Of a stretch of 64,000 nucleotides of DNA, positions 1 through 12,203 are shown piece after piece. Source of the stretch: Gautieria morchelliformis (Eukaryota; Basidiomycota; Agaricomycetes; Gomphales; Gomphaceae). Every line of letters starts with the position of its first letter. Position 1 is the first letter of the stretch. The stretch is taken from the NCBI GenBank assembly GCA_015179125.1, contig WHVA01000004.1, positions 496,001 through 560,000 of the forward strand. Reading direction: 5' to 3'. The position numbers and the translations under genes were made by a program. The notes under the pieces were generated by a model, which made no database searches, was not told the origin of the DNA, and saw nothing but the letters and a program-made list of their open reading frames with translations.

Positions 1-2039
1 TCACCGTCATCACCGTCATGGCCCCCAATTACTTTCCAGAAAGAAATTTGACCCCCTGTCCACCACTGTGCACCACTTCAGACACGTCCGTGACATGTTA
101 CGACTGTTCCGATCAACCATCTCAGCCACCTCCGCATATCCTCCGCACCACCTCCGTACCACCTCCGACTCTATTCCGACATCCGCAACTTCCGCAACCC
201 TCTACCTCGACCCCTTGTTCTTTCAGTACCCCTGGCCACCTCCAGATACCGGCCCCCGTACTCGATCCTGAACACAGCAAGATACCATTTCTGTAGTTCT
301 GCTTCTTCTGATGCCTATTGTACTTACTCGCCTTGTTCTTTGCCATTGTACTTACCCTACCCTGCACCCCCCTTGTCATCCATTGTTCCGCATTAGTTAC
401 TTGCCCCGAATGTCTATCCGATTCCCACACTCTCCGGAACTTGCTTAGCATCATACCATTACCTGTTGCTTCTGCTCTTTGTATAAAACCCCCTCATGTA
501 TGTCTCCATTTCTGCAATCAGATAATCGACATCGATACGTGATTCCCTTCACACTGTCTCCTGTTCTTAGCACAGCGAGTTTTGCTAGTCTTGTCTCCCT
601 CAGTCCTCGAACCTCTGTCCTCTGCCTCTTCCGCCTCTTCCAACCTTTGCCCTCCGACCCTCGACCCTCGACCTTCAGTAGTCTGCTCCCAACTTCCGCC
701 TTCTCCGATATCTGCAAGTCAACTCCGAAATACTTAGGACGGTAGTTCATCAGGGGCGCAACACATAAGTTGAAGCCGTTGTCCTTTCCAGTTCCGACCT
801 CTGGGAATTCCGATACATAACACGACATGTGGATGCGTTTTGCACCCATCTTGCAGGAAGGCCTCAAATATGACAAGAAGAACACTGAACTGGAACTATA
901 TAGCAAAGAGTGAGTAATTCAGTGGCCCGCTGGTTAGTTTCCAGTGATGGATGTTTGCTCCTCAGCCAACAACACCACATCAAGCTATTCCTGCTTCTCA
1001 AGGCAGATGCCCCTGATATTCTCCACATGGTTAGGCACTATGGCATTGACATCATCACTGATTTTGTAAGCCACTATGTCACCTCTGATCCATGAAACTA
1101 ACATGGCTGGCAGCTTGATGCCAGGTGCAATGATGCATGTGGTGAGGATGTGAAACATGTCAAGGATCATGCTCAGTATCTTCGCCCTACATCCAATCCA
1201 TTCTCACCTCCCTTGAGCATCACTGACAAGGTTATCCGAGGGTTCAGGCACCCCCAGCTTGCCCACCTCATTCGTCCTCTGGGATGGCTTGCTGAGTTTG
1301 ATGACAGCGAGATGTGAGTCCTTTGCTTGCCCAGTCCCACATACCCACATCATTCCTGCAGCTTCCGGCAGCAACTGGCTGATGGGAAAAAGCTCGCGCA
1401 CCCCCATGACTGGCCGCTTTTCCTTTTTGATGAGGAAACTTTTGACATGGAAGATCTTTTCAAGAGTTTCCTTTGCAATGAGATGCTTGTACAGGTATGT
1501 GCTTATGTTCACCATACCTATCTGGATGCCTATCCTGATGTCAGGATAGGCATGGAGACTGATCTTTCAAGGCCCCAGTGCCCTGGATGGCCACCCCTCC
1601 CCTAATGCCAAACGAGGGAATGCATGCCTCAATGGGATGAAGAAAGTCACTGTGGCAGCACTGGCCTATGTGGCCACACTGGTATGGCATCCCAACATCC
1701 CTTGAGTTATCTGCTGATCTTGGTGACATATATACCAGGTCTACTTTGCACTCAGCTCTCAGGAAACATTTCGACCTAGGGGCAACGGGCACACTTTTGA
1801 TTTCTACACGTTTTACAGCGGACTAATTACCTGCGTGAATGAAGATGCAATGGCCAAGGATCATGATGCTATCCTGCTCTGGTGGAACAAGTACGTGTGC
1901 CATTATCACTCAGAACAAATACTAAACCTTCCACAGGCAGGCGTTCCCAAACCACATGCATACTGACAACAAGGGGCATGCAAACCCCCCAGCACAGACC
2001 GGACGTGGCCTGCAGGCCCAGGCATGCTTGCGGGACTGA
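1..2039 (+). pseudogene. DUF6698-family gene, split by a solo LTR; 5' end outside the window
   Basis: Unknown function; the family is common in mushroom-forming fungi. Readable exons are 40-95, 828-909, 966-1065, 1114-1313, 1362-1494, 1550-1681, 1739-1890 and 1937-2039, all joined by GT..AG introns and open to the stop at 2037-2039, giving about 318 residues. Family-like segments are GFRHPQLAHLIRPLGW, NGMKKVTVAALAYVATL, YFALSSQETF and ILLWWNKQAFP. The LTR at 96-822 sits inside an exon. When the LTR and one copy of the 5-bp target are left out, the frame runs straight through (HVRD then MWMRFAP). The other exons show no disabling change, so the break looks recent. The acceptor at about position 39 implies further exons to the left. 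Family assignment is from memory of its C-terminal motifs. Confidence 0.6.
96..822 (+). repeat. Solo LTR, family B
   Basis: 727 bp with TG..CA ends and an imperfect terminal inverted repeat (TGTTACGA at the start, CATAACA at the end). The 5-mers on each side are tgaca (91-95) and cgaca (823-827), a target duplication with one mismatch. There is a TATA-like stretch in ctctttgtataaaacc near 475. No internal domain or second LTR lies beside it, so it is a recombined solo LTR. The same sequence appears, interrupted, at 46412-53329. Confidence 0.85.
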
Positions 2040-2284
2040 GCACAACACATGCACTGTATGACACCTCCCAATGTAAATAGTATCAGGATTTAGAAGCTGA
2101 TGATTTCACTGGCTTGATATACACGAGTAAGTTACACTTTGGACAGCAGACAAGAAACCCAATACTCGAAAGGATGGAGATGAATATGTCCAGTTTACGG
2201 CCACAAGCCGGAGGACATCGCACATGCATATTGCAATGAGGGGTCTGTCCCACATGGTGCACACACATATGGCGATGAGTTAAA

Positions 2285-2920
2285 CTACCCATTAGCTTGT
2301 TGAAGGTGTAACACGGTCTCAGGAACGTGCGCGTTCACATGAGCTAAGACAGGGGCAGGCGGTGGTCTCTGTACAGCTTGATAGGTTGGCCTCGTGCGAT
2401 GGATTGGTGGATCGGTGGCAGGAGACCATTCGGCTGGTGGTGGAAGCCCCTTCATCATATGCTCGATCGCCTTCCTATCTCCCTTGAGCCGATCGGCCAT
2501 CCTGGGCTTCTTTGCCAGGTATTGTTCTCTGAGGGGTCTGTCTTCGTCAAGGTCAAGATCAAGGAGTTTGACCTGCTCCTTGGCAAGCCGTTCTTGCTCA
2601 CATTCCTTCTTACACTCTTCCAGTCCAAGGAAAACAGGGTCGGGAAGGACTCCAGTGGTCATCGGTGGCGAACCAGCAAGGATGAGGTCCTCGATCATGT
2701 GACGAATGATGATGTGCAGTGTATCTTTCAGAGGTCCGATGGGTTCGGGGTACGGCGCGAGGGAATGATGGTAGGTCTGCATGTGGTCGAGCCACTGTTC
2801 CCACGCCCGGGGAAGCATCGACAAGTCGTGTGAAAGAAGATCGAGACCAAGGCTCTCGAGCCTGTTCAGCGCACGCATGGAAACACCAGATACTTGATGC
2901 CCATTGATGTGGTCAAACAT
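2285..2920 (-). CDS. Hypothetical protein, 211 aa
   Basis: Single open frame on the minus strand starting MFDHINGHQVSGVSMRAL. Not recognised. It has an N-terminal half rich in Leu and His that looks helical, a charged middle (EECKKECEQERLAKEQVKLL) suggesting a short coiled coil, then a Pro-rich tail (PPPAEW, RPPPAPV). There is no signal peptide or membrane segment. It converges on the DUF6698 gene, with 245 bp between the stops. It could be a terminal exon of a longer gene, since upstream sequence was not resolved into exons. Length and amino-acid balance make it more likely coding than a chance frame. Confidence 0.45.
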   Translation of the reverse strand: MFDHINGHQVSGVSMRALNRLESLGLDLLSHDLSMLPRAWEQWLDHMQTYHHSLAPYPEPIGPLKDTLHIIIRHMIEDLILAGSPPMTTGVLPDPVFLGLEECKKECEQERLAKEQVKLLDLDLDEDRPLREQYLAKKPRMADRLKGDRKAIEHMMKGLPPPAEWSPATDPPIHRTRPTYQAVQRPPPAPVLAHVNAHVPETVLHLQQANG

Positions 2921-4685
2921 ACTAGACTAGACTAGAGAGGCAAGGCAAAATAACACACCATGTCTTGTTAGAAAACATATTGTCATCGAGCCACTTGTTG
3001 GCAAGCATAATGCCGAGGAGAAGCAGTCGAAATGGTGCGTGCGCACACCTATAACAGCAGTCTCATTCATTCTGAGCCTGAATCTTGGGACCCTTCACCA
3101 AGAAGTTCCCAACGAAACTTAAACTCCTTGCTTTGGGACTTAGAATTGTAGGTGAAGACGCTGAAAAAGAAAGGGAAGCGGGCTATGTACCAAAGTGCCA
3201 GCAAGAGAGCAGATGGTTGCAGAAGTGTAGCACATAGCAGTGTGTGGGAACTATCGGTGAGATAGGCTGGTGGTTGGGTAGCGTATGCAAGAGCAGTGCT
3301 CTAAATAAAACTAATTATTAGAGCTAGACCTGACAAAAGGGGAGTATAAAACGCACCGGTATCCTGAATCGTTAGCTACAAATTCAGGGGGTAAAGACAT
3401 ACCACGCGTAACGACTTTCCAAATACACTCAGCCACCCACTCCGACATAGACCATGCATGTTGCGAAATTCTATGGCAATTGTGTAGAAAATTTCAGATG
3501 GCTATCCAGGTCGGATAATTCTAGGGAAGACTCCAAAGTATTTGATAGACACTATACATTCTATCATTTCCGATAGGCCTGGTGTTCTGAAAATGAATCA
3601 CACTAGCCGAAGCCACCCGTCGCAGCTATTGTAAGCCTGTATCTCGATAATTAGTAGCTTGATAGCAAAATCGGATGATTAGGCCACAGAGACAGCAACC
3701 AGGGAGGCCGGAGAAGCACTAGAGCAGAGAGTCCATTACAGTAAGTATGGTGTTAGTAAACACAGGTGTACATATTTGGAGCTTGAATACCATGGGTTCC
3801 TCTCATGCTGCCACCACGAATCGCAGAATGACCAACAACTGGATGCACTGCACTCCAAAATCCGCACATTGACATTGAGAGGCGTGCATGTCACCTAACG
3901 CTTCAAGTCGTATGAGGTGCATTGCACTGATGTTAGCACCAGGTAACGACAGATATTTATGATGATGTTGAGTCGCAGAACTCCACGTTGGACGAAATGG
4001 TAAGCGACAGCAACACCATTCAGTATTCCCACCATTTCCCTCACATCCCCCTTCAAACAAGGGAAATACTTTCACTACATTTGCTGGCTCCCTTGCCCAG
4101 TCATTGCGGCGAGCTGCACATGCATTTGGGAGCACAGGGTCACTCAAGCAGTACCATCTCCTTGTACTTATCATTGGAGCTGTAGTTGGGCTATGGATAT
4201 TATGGCATTTCATCGGGTGGGTGTGGCCGTCAAGCGGGGCAAATGTCTGAGGGGGTATGACCGGTGTTGTGAGTCTAGCCTGGTGCTGATGCTGAATTCT
4301 TGCTGATGACCGTGTCGGTTTATCGACTTGGATACTTTCCATTATTGAGTTTAGTGTATGCGACCTAAGTCATTATTGGGAGCTGGGGCAGATATACTTT
4401 GTATGTTTTATTATTACAGATGAATACTTACCTGATCTCTGTCAGCCACACATTTGCAGAGCGCATACTAGCCCCACGCACTGCTTATGGGTCTTTGTAT
4501 CTCAGTGTTCGAAGTCCCTGCTTGTCGTCGACATCACTAGTGTCTGCATCTCGCAACTCTCCTTGTCTCCATCCTGGATCCAATGTCGAGATACATGAGG
4601 TCGTAAACGAATAGACAGACGGTAGGGTGTGTTAAATCGCAGTGCGTTGATTTTTTCTGAGGCTACAAACCTTGTCCGTCATGTC
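2921..4685. other. No supported gene
   Basis: AT-balanced sequence with only short frames. A minus-strand frame at 3803-4342 has no family features and is rich in His, Cys and Thr, typical of a chance frame. Confidence 0.5.
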
Positions 4686-5794
4686 CTAAAGATGCCGAGA
4701 AAAAATCTTCACGGTCAAAGTACCATCCAAACCTTGTGAGGCATGCAACTGAGCCCTCTGCCCGTCATACTTGTATTCTGCCGCGAAGGGCTGTTCATTA
4801 AGTTGTTTGTACACCTCATCTAAAGAACACACGGGAGATCCTAAGGTTGGATGAAGAGGTACACCTACAAGAATTAGGAAAGAGGGACAATGACGCCATG
4901 GTCACTCTGGAGCATGTACCCACAGCCAAGGGGACACATTCAGCTAGCCCTTCTAACCCTACCTCTAGGAGCGCCGCTGCGATATTGTCTAAATTAGGAT
5001 GTTGCACAAAGCAACATTTGACCAAGGCCTCAGCATTTGCAAATATTTCTATTAGCTCCTGACGAGCAGGATCTACCACAGATTTTTTCTTTCCATCGGA
5101 AGTCATAGGTTGAACATTTTCGAGCAGCTCAGGAGAGGCACGCCACTTGGAATGCTTAGATGCCAATGGGTCCAGAGGAGGAAAGACCATGGCACGCGCT
5201 AAGGCCAAAATGATTGTTTTCCTGAATGCCAGTAAAGTCTATTTCAATTCAATGGCAATTGACTTACCTTACTGCACCCACTCGGAGGTTTTGGAAAAGT
5301 GTGCAAACGAGATACCGAGATTCTTCACCCTTAGCAGATAGAAGTAATTTTTCAACAAGTGATTGCTTGATTTTGGCTGCACCTTGACCCTGCGCCCGAG
5401 AAATCTTTAGCATGGTGCCATACACACCAAGGACGGTAAGAGCTGAATGAGGAATCAAAGTCCGCACGGATGGTTTTGCAGCAAAAGTGACATCCCCTGG
5501 ATCACCCAGTGATCTGTAAAGTTTACTCAGGGCAGCAGAAGTCAGACCGGATACTTGCTGGATCAATCGGGAAATGATGGTCATTCCCAATCTGAGTTCT
5601 ACCGAGAGATAAGGAGGGGCAAGTGTGTTTGACAAGAGATAAAGGGACGGAAGAAGAGATGGAGGGTCATAAAGTGATATCAAGCGGAGGTAATTTGTCA
5701 GTGTGTTGAGGATTAAAATTCGAGAGCGCGTCTGTGAGAGGGTTGAAAGAGCCTGAACAAGGCAAGAATATGGGGTCTGGTGAGGGGTGATCAA
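4686..5794 (-). pseudogene. DNA ligase I (CDC9/LIG1) internal gene fragment
   Basis: ATP-dependent DNA ligase I joins Okazaki fragments. Three exons are readable: 5794-5268, 5221-4920 and 4864-4686, with introns of 46 and 55 bp. Exon 1 gives the N-terminal DNA-binding domain (SKLYRSLGDPGDV, GQGAAKIKQSLVEKLLL, LFQNLRVGAVR). Exon 3 gives the start of the adenylation domain with the catalytic lysine motif EYKYDGQRAQLH and then KIFSRHL, where an in-frame TAG (4688-4686) replaces the expected Glu. Everything after this, including the rest of the nucleotidyltransferase and OB domains, is missing. The fragment also starts well inside the family, without the N-terminal region. Both ends are cut, so this is a captured or dying copy and not the cell's working ligase. 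Identification is confident. Confidence 0.85.
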
Positions 5795-8700
5795 GGGGGA
5801 CCTTCATCCATCAGTACCGGATGCGCCTCAGAAGGCTTAGTCAGCACACAGGAAAAGGGAAGATATAGCAGTCCCATCCGCTAAGCAATAGGAATCCTTT
5901 GTCAAAGGCATTAACCTAATATTTTAATCATAAAAGACACCACCAACACGAGGGTACGTGGGTGGACATCTGTTCGTGTAGTATTTCGAAATGACATCAG
6001 AGCCGCGATCTACAAGAAAGTAGGTAAGGGATGGGATGGTAAGGAAAGGTGAGTATCTACTTCATTGGTGGGAGAGGTGTCTTTTAAAACTAAGGACGCT
6101 TCGGGATACTGGGAGGGCTGTACAGATGATAGTTGATGTACAGCATGCACGAAGGGATTAATTGTCATAAAAAGTGCTAATAAACTCATCACTACCACTA
6201 CACACCCAGCTGAAACGTCATATCACCGCATACATGCTATCGCACGCCGCCTACTCACCTCCACACGCATCAACCAAAACCATCCGAGCCCACACATGTC
6301 CGCATGACACACTACAACAACTCCATTGCCCTGCAGACACAACCCTGATCCAGTACCCATGGATCCACCCCAATCTGAGACAAAGCCCGAGCCCGAGGCA
6401 CATTGATCCATGGAGAGACTAGACATTTGGCTACTTGCGTACATTCCTTTCATCCATCTTTCTTCCCTTCCAATTACACTCCACATTTCTGATACACATG
6501 ACTATCTACACTCATTCTCATTCGAAAGACAAGCCTCGCAGTTACCGCTGCATCCGGACTAGTAACTACTGGTCCCCCGAGCCCAGTTGTCTGAGTACAC
6601 CCACGCATCACTTCCCCACTCCTCGCACCACAGCCCATCCTGTAGCTAGATAAATAGCTCAGCTTGTATATCCAAAAACCTCAGTCAATTAGAACTCACC
6701 TTTCGAAATATCTTGGTACTTTGCGACGCACAATCTTGCATAGTTATCACTGGAGAGAATACACACATTGTGTTTTCTCTATATCTCTGCTTTTACAACC
6801 CCACTCGATTTGACTTCAAGTAGAAGTCTGAATCTTACTCACAATCCATTCTACTATCGACACCTCTTAGTCTTTCACATTAATACGTAGTAAAGCATCT
6901 GTCATTGCTGCACTCCAAGCACGAGGTACACAGTTGAACCAACTCTAATGGGGAGCAAGTCCGGCAATGAACCCATCGTATGATAACCAACGTAGTGTGG
7001 AGTCACAGTGACAAGGACATAGTCAATGATAAAGTCGGTCCTGTATAGCAAAGAAACCGGGATGGCCATGCAAGCTGGGGAACTCAGCAGTTGATTCAAG
7101 AGATGCGAAGGAATAGATAAGATTGAATATGCGTGACAAAGAGAAGAGGTTGGGTTGGTTGAGCAATATGTCGTATTCAGGAGGCAATGTGTCAAGATTG
7201 GATTTTAGGCGTTAATATTGTGTATTAGTGAACACAGTGAATGCCCAAATAGCTTGTGTGAAGAGGTGTGCCATTCAGCAAATAAGATGAATCAATAAAT
7301 GTTCAAAAGGTAAGAGGGCTGCCTAAACGGAGCTCGCCCTATCTACAATCGTAGCGAAGTAGCCTGTGACACTTGACAATGTAACATGCAAGGTGTCACA
7401 GAAAGATTGTTTAAGCAGCAACAATCCTTTCGCCGGTGAAGGTGCTCCTTCAGAGCCCTTTGCCAACAGCGCCGATAATAGTACCAAGGCTAAGGTAATG
7501 AACGTGAACTACAAAAACTCACCAGTGGTGCTTAAGTCCTCCTCTGGTCGAAGATATCTATAGAAGAGGGCTCAAGACGATGGTCACAGTGAGGTCGAGT
7601 TTTGCACAAGATAGACGTATGATAATTGAACTGCAGAATATACACGCAAATGTAAACTACTTATACCGAATGCTCATATGATATCAGCGAATAGGAAAGA
7701 CGCCGTCGCGAGTCAGGGTTGGATAGGGGTGCGCAGTCAGGATACAATAGGTGAAACACATATACAATAGAAATAAGGAGGAGTGCGAATGGGAAACGAC
7801 AGGGAGGAAAGAGGACAAAGGTACCTATGTACAAAAACACACCCTGAGACCTGCATACATGTTACCCTGCACGGACTCTTCGTCTGCTGGGTTGATCCCA
7901 CATGATCTATGGGTAGGACGTCCTGCAAATGCATTCCGGCCATAGGAACACCCAAAAGGGGGTTGAGTTGAGAAGATGATGGGACCAGTGATGAACCATC
8001 ACGCCGGATAAAGGATGTGGGATCATGTTTGATGGCATGCCTACTGGCGAATGATGCGAGTAGTGAATAACCGTTCAGCGAATTCAGTGAAGAGCGAATG
8101 GAGCAAACATAGAAGTGGTGTGATGAAAAGGAAAATGGAGTTACTGGATACAACAAATAAACAAGTCATGACACAACGGCGGAAGGGATGGCATGTCTTT
8201 TAGTTGTTTGCCATGTTTGCCACAACAAAAACCAGGCCATTCGCCTGTTAAAAGGGGAATGTGACAGTAAGGGCATTGTTGTCCAGCGGTGCGACCCTCA
8301 CCACCCCAATGAAACCTAGGTGTAGAGATAGACTGTATAGACCAGGTGTGGGAGGCCACAGTCATGGTCGATTATTACTTGGAGAATCTGAAGACAAAAA
8401 TTAGGCCATATATTATGTGGAGACACAACACGTGTGCTTGGACCCGAGGCATGCAAGGCTTACCAGAAACTGGGTGCCGGGGCATAGGGAGGTCTCATTA
8501 AAAAAGGATGTAACTACAAAGATGATTTTGCACTAAAGACAGAGGGAAAACGGAGACATGTCAGGTAAGTACGGAGTGGAGGAAGACACTTACTAGGGGT
8601 ATATATCGCTGGGAGGATGTTCTCACACCTAGGAAAAGAGCAAGGAAGTCAGCAAAAACAAAGAGATGGGATGGGAAACAGTTACTAACTTGGAAGGAAA

Positions 8701-9441
8701 AGATGAGGAAGAGATCAGTAGAGTAGTTAAAAGGGGTAAATGTCATAGACATGGGGAGATGAAGGTAAAGTGTCATGATGACCAAGAAAGGAAAGACAGT
8801 CAGTTTTAGAAAGGCCATGGCAGGGTTTTATCAGTCGATAGTCATTTGATTACAAACGGATGCAGTGTTTGGCAGAAGAAAGAACGCATTGGGAGAAGCA
8901 GTCATCAAGTACAGATGTTCTTCATACAAAGAGAGTAGAAAATGTGATCTATGTTCTACCTTCGGCACAAAAGATGTGAATCTGTGCAAGAAATTAAAGA
9001 AAAGATAAAATTACTGTAAACTGTGAACAAAGACTTACATGAGGCACCCCTTTTCTTTGAAACTCCACATAAGTCGAGACATTGTCACACCCATACCAGA
9101 GCAGAAACAATTCGGAGGGATGAGGGATAGAAGGATAAAACACTGTAACTTAAAGGCCAAGTCACGGCGAACCAAAAATAGAGAAGCGTACAAATACAAA
9201 GACAATTTTATGCTAAATTTACCAGGCTTGTTTATGGAGTAAGGATGGCTCGCCACTTACCACTCCTGGTTGTAAGATTAGCAGGATCTGATTCCAAAGT
9301 CCCATTGACCATGGAGGAGAAAGTGGTCTCAGATGGACCATGCAAAGCAGGGGAAGCAGAACAATGGCGCTCATGGGAGATGTTGGGGTCGAGATCTTCA
9401 TCTTTAGAGACCGCAACCGCAAATTTTCTACCGCGTCAACG
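5795..9441. other. No supported gene
   Basis: 3.6 kb of purine-rich, low-complexity-leaning sequence with short frames only. Some stretches (for example 7700-8160) have the texture of LTR remnants, but no ends or target duplications could be fixed. Confidence 0.4.
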
Positions 9442-10088
9442 TTAAGGACCATCCCTCGGAGAAGGTGGATTCCTGCCACGGCGTGGAGTGGAAGGACTGA
9501 GCATGGCAGGACCGACATTCAAAGTGACGTTGGCCATGGCAACCCTCAAATTACCCTGGCCGTTGACACCTCGGAGGGTCCCGTACATGTAAATGGTGGT
9601 GTTGACATTGGGAGTAGGGGTACAATTCCACCAAACAGAATTACCGTCATAGAGACACCTAACAAAGGCAAGGTGAGGGTACTATAACAAAGCAAGGAAT
9701 GCACACACACTCCAACACGAAAGACTTAGTGCCATCGCAAACATAGTCCGCAACAGCAATATTGAAAGTACATATCTGGGAATCCGATGCATATTCTGCA
9801 TTATTGAGAACCACCCCCATGGCCCAAACAGCGACGGATGTGTCATCGGGGATCTTGTCCTCATACTGCTCAGAGGTGGGATCCCCCAGGAAGGCTGAAA
9901 GGGAAACAATGTCCAGCAAAATGGTACCAGAAGGAGGGGCGAAGATGTGCCCAACGACGCAGACGACAGTGTCATCAGGAAGGAGTCTCACCGGGGGGAC
10001 TGTAAAGCCTCATCTGGAGAGGCACGGTGCTGTCAGAAACCCCCTGGACAACAGTGTCATAAAAACAATAGTAAGTGGGTGTAGTCAT
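9442..10088 (-). pseudogene. Small spliced gene of unknown function, probably frameshifted
   Basis: Minus-strand exon 1 (10088-9711) starts MTTPTYYCFYDTVVQG. It continues, after an apparent 1-nt shift near 9980, through DDTVVCVVGHIFAPPSG and VAVWAMGVVLNNAEYA to the donor. A 52-bp intron (9710-9659, GTGTGT..TTAG) leads in frame into exon 2 (9658-9442) with LYDGNSVWWNCTPTPN and TIYMYGTLRGVNGQGNL. The alternating beta-strand and turn texture suggests an OB-like beta barrel, which is only an inference. The match of frame across the intron supports a real gene. The shift near 9980 suggests a pseudogene, unless a further intron removes it. Family not identified; similar proteins may be multicopy in Agaricomycetes. 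Confidence 0.5.
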
Positions 10089-10569
10089 CTGACGGCAACC
10101 ACCTGTACACAGACAGTAGCAGCCAAGGTAATGGTGGACATTTCAGAGAGACAAACCAAAAAAGATGACAGCCAGCTGGTTATAAGTTGACGTATACAGC
10201 GAATATGATATCAAGCCATGTTAGAGATGGGAGGAAAATAGGACGGCAATCAGAGGGAAAGAAAGGAAGCAGAACGCATGCCAGGATGACAGCAAGGGGA
10301 GACAGGAGAAAAGACACCAAGGAGGGAAAAAGAGACATCAGCAGTAAATGGGGAGAGAACACCCATGGGACAGGCAACCCATGGCTTCTTCCCCCCCCCC
10401 GCCTACCTCCAGGAAGACATGGAGGGAGCATAAGGGAAAATGAGAAAGAGGCAAAAGAAGAAGAACGGTAAGGAAGGTGTATGAAATGCTAGGTGAGACT
10501 GACACAAACACATACAAAGAAGGGGAAAGAAAGACAAAGCAATATGTGTCGTATGCTTAATAGAAGAGT
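10089..10569. other. No supported gene
   Basis: Purine-rich spacer with a 10-nt C run near 10390. No coding or repeat feature could be fixed. Confidence 0.4.
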
Positions 10570-11058
10570 GATAAGAAGGACTCATCTAGCATGTATGTTC
10601 CCCAGTTCAATTGTCATACATCTTCCTTGTGCTTTACCTTACTCACTCGTGAACCAACTCTCGAACCTGACCCTCCAATCTTGCCGCCACCTTTATCAAG
10701 AACAGGAACATCACTCGTGAGTTGACACAATCGATTCTCTTTACTCTGCACCCTTGGAATTGCTCTGAGCCTGTTGGCGGAGGCCTCTAAAGGAGTGCCT
10801 TCACCAACAAGGGGATCATTTATCCCAGATAACCCTCCCTCATCACTTCAGACAATTTCACCAAGTGTCATAAAGGCTTCACTTCGACTGTAGACTTGGG
10901 GTATGCCTATCGTGTACCCCCACATAGTACTAATAGTAATCTGGTACTCTTCACCAACTACATAGTCAATTCGCACAAGAACCCATTGGTTCACTGTGTT
11001 CAGGTGTCTCGAATTCATTGACACCTGCTATTAAACCCTAAAAGAACCAATCCTGACA
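10570..11058 (+). repeat. 5'-truncated LTR, family F
   Basis: Matches, in reverse complement, the distal half of the LTR at 43820-44803 (shared blocks include the ends ..CCAATCCTGACA and ..CCAATTCTGACA). It ends in CA at 11058 and is followed by a primer-binding-site-like sequence, so it is the remains of a 5' LTR and not a solo LTR. The U3 part is missing or too diverged to place. Confidence 0.65.
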
Positions 11059-11060
11059 CA

Positions 11061-11075
11061 TGGTGCCTGAGCCGG
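11061..11075 (+). other. Candidate tRNA primer-binding site of the family F element
   Basis: TGGTGCCTGAGCCGG begins 2 nt after the LTR end. TGG is the complement of the tRNA 3' CCA, and spacing of 0-2 nt is normal for LTR elements. The tRNA species was not identified. Confidence 0.5.
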
Positions 11076-11498
11076 GCATTGGAGGTTACCAGCTAGCATG
11101 GCAATAGGCTGCGTGAGGGCCGGGGCCTGAGTGGGCAGAACTGGGTTGGCAAGATTCAGAGGTGGAGGACCCCCTGGAGGGCCATGGTGGAGGTGCTGGA
11201 GGTTGTGCTGAGGATTGAGATGGTGTAGCAATGTGTCCATTACCATTTCCAGGTTGACTTCTGTCATTGCCTGGTTCGCCAGGATTGACATTGGAGACAT
11301 CTTCAATATGGCTTGGTGGAAGGTCATTGGTAAACGGATAGGCATGAACTGGAGACTGGAAGGGCTGGGGTGTCCTGGCGATGCTGCGGACATTTGAACT
11401 CAAAAATAAGAGAGAGTTTCAACAGCTCCTGCACGAGATGAGGTAACTGTTGTGCAAGGAGGCATAGTGATAGTTATCGGGTGGGAATCAGATAATAC
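11076..11498. other. Leader/internal remnant of the family F element
   Basis: No retroviral domain is readable. The long minus-strand frames here are Pro- and Ser-rich and run antisense to the element, so they are not called as genes. Confidence 0.35.
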
Positions 11499-12203
11499 TG
11501 TTAGGTATCAAGAATCCCGGAGTTCAGATCTAAAAGGACAGCAGCTTCAAGGTATGTGTTGCACCCCCAATGAACTATCATCCTAAGTATTTCAGAACAG
11601 AAGTTGGAAGTCAGAAGAGGTGGAGGTAGAGAAGGCTTCAAAAATCAATCTAAGTTGGATGTCAGAGATCAAGTTGGAAGTCAGAGGTCAGAAGTCAGAA
11701 GATGGAGGTCAGAAGGTGGAGAGACAGAGGTCTTGCAAGTACTCACTGTGCTAAGGACAGGAGATAATGCAAGAGAGTCAAGTATCGACCTCAATTATCT
11801 GATTGCAGAATAGAGTGCATACATGAGTGGGATTTATACAAAGAGCTGGAGCAACATGTAATGTTGAACTACTAAGCATGTTCCAATGCAAGCAGAAGTC
11901 AGGTAAGACATACAGGGTAAGTATCTAATCTGGAACAAGAACTACAGGGGGGGTTCAGGGTAGAGTCAAGAACAATAGGCACAATAACAAGGGGAACAGA
12001 ACATCTATTTGACAAATGGAACAACAGTGCTCCTCATGTTTTGCACATAAGGTCTTGCTGTGCTGCGAGTTGAGTCCAAAGGGTCCATATAATAGAGTTG
12101 AATGGGGGACAGATATAACAAGGGGGGGAAATATCAGAGGTATCAGAATGTGAGAAAGAAGTAGAACTGAGTATGGGAACGCGGGATTGGCATGGTCGTA
12201 AAA
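11499..12203 (-). repeat. LTR, family C, degraded
   Basis: Reverse-complement match to the family C LTRs at 41876-42529 and 45878-53535. It starts TGTTAGGTATC and ends ..TCGTAAAA, where CGTAACA is expected. The flanking 5-mers (aatac, accag) do not match, so the copy is old or rearranged. It abuts a gypsy integrase remnant. Confidence 0.6.

Noticed and set aside
3803-4342. 179-codon minus-strand frame
   Set aside because: Composition (many His, Cys, Thr) and lack of any motif or splice context fit a chance frame.
11031-11403. Two overlapping minus-strand Pro-rich frames that look like a gag linker
   Set aside because: They run antisense to the family F LTR and primer site just upstream, and no domain is present.
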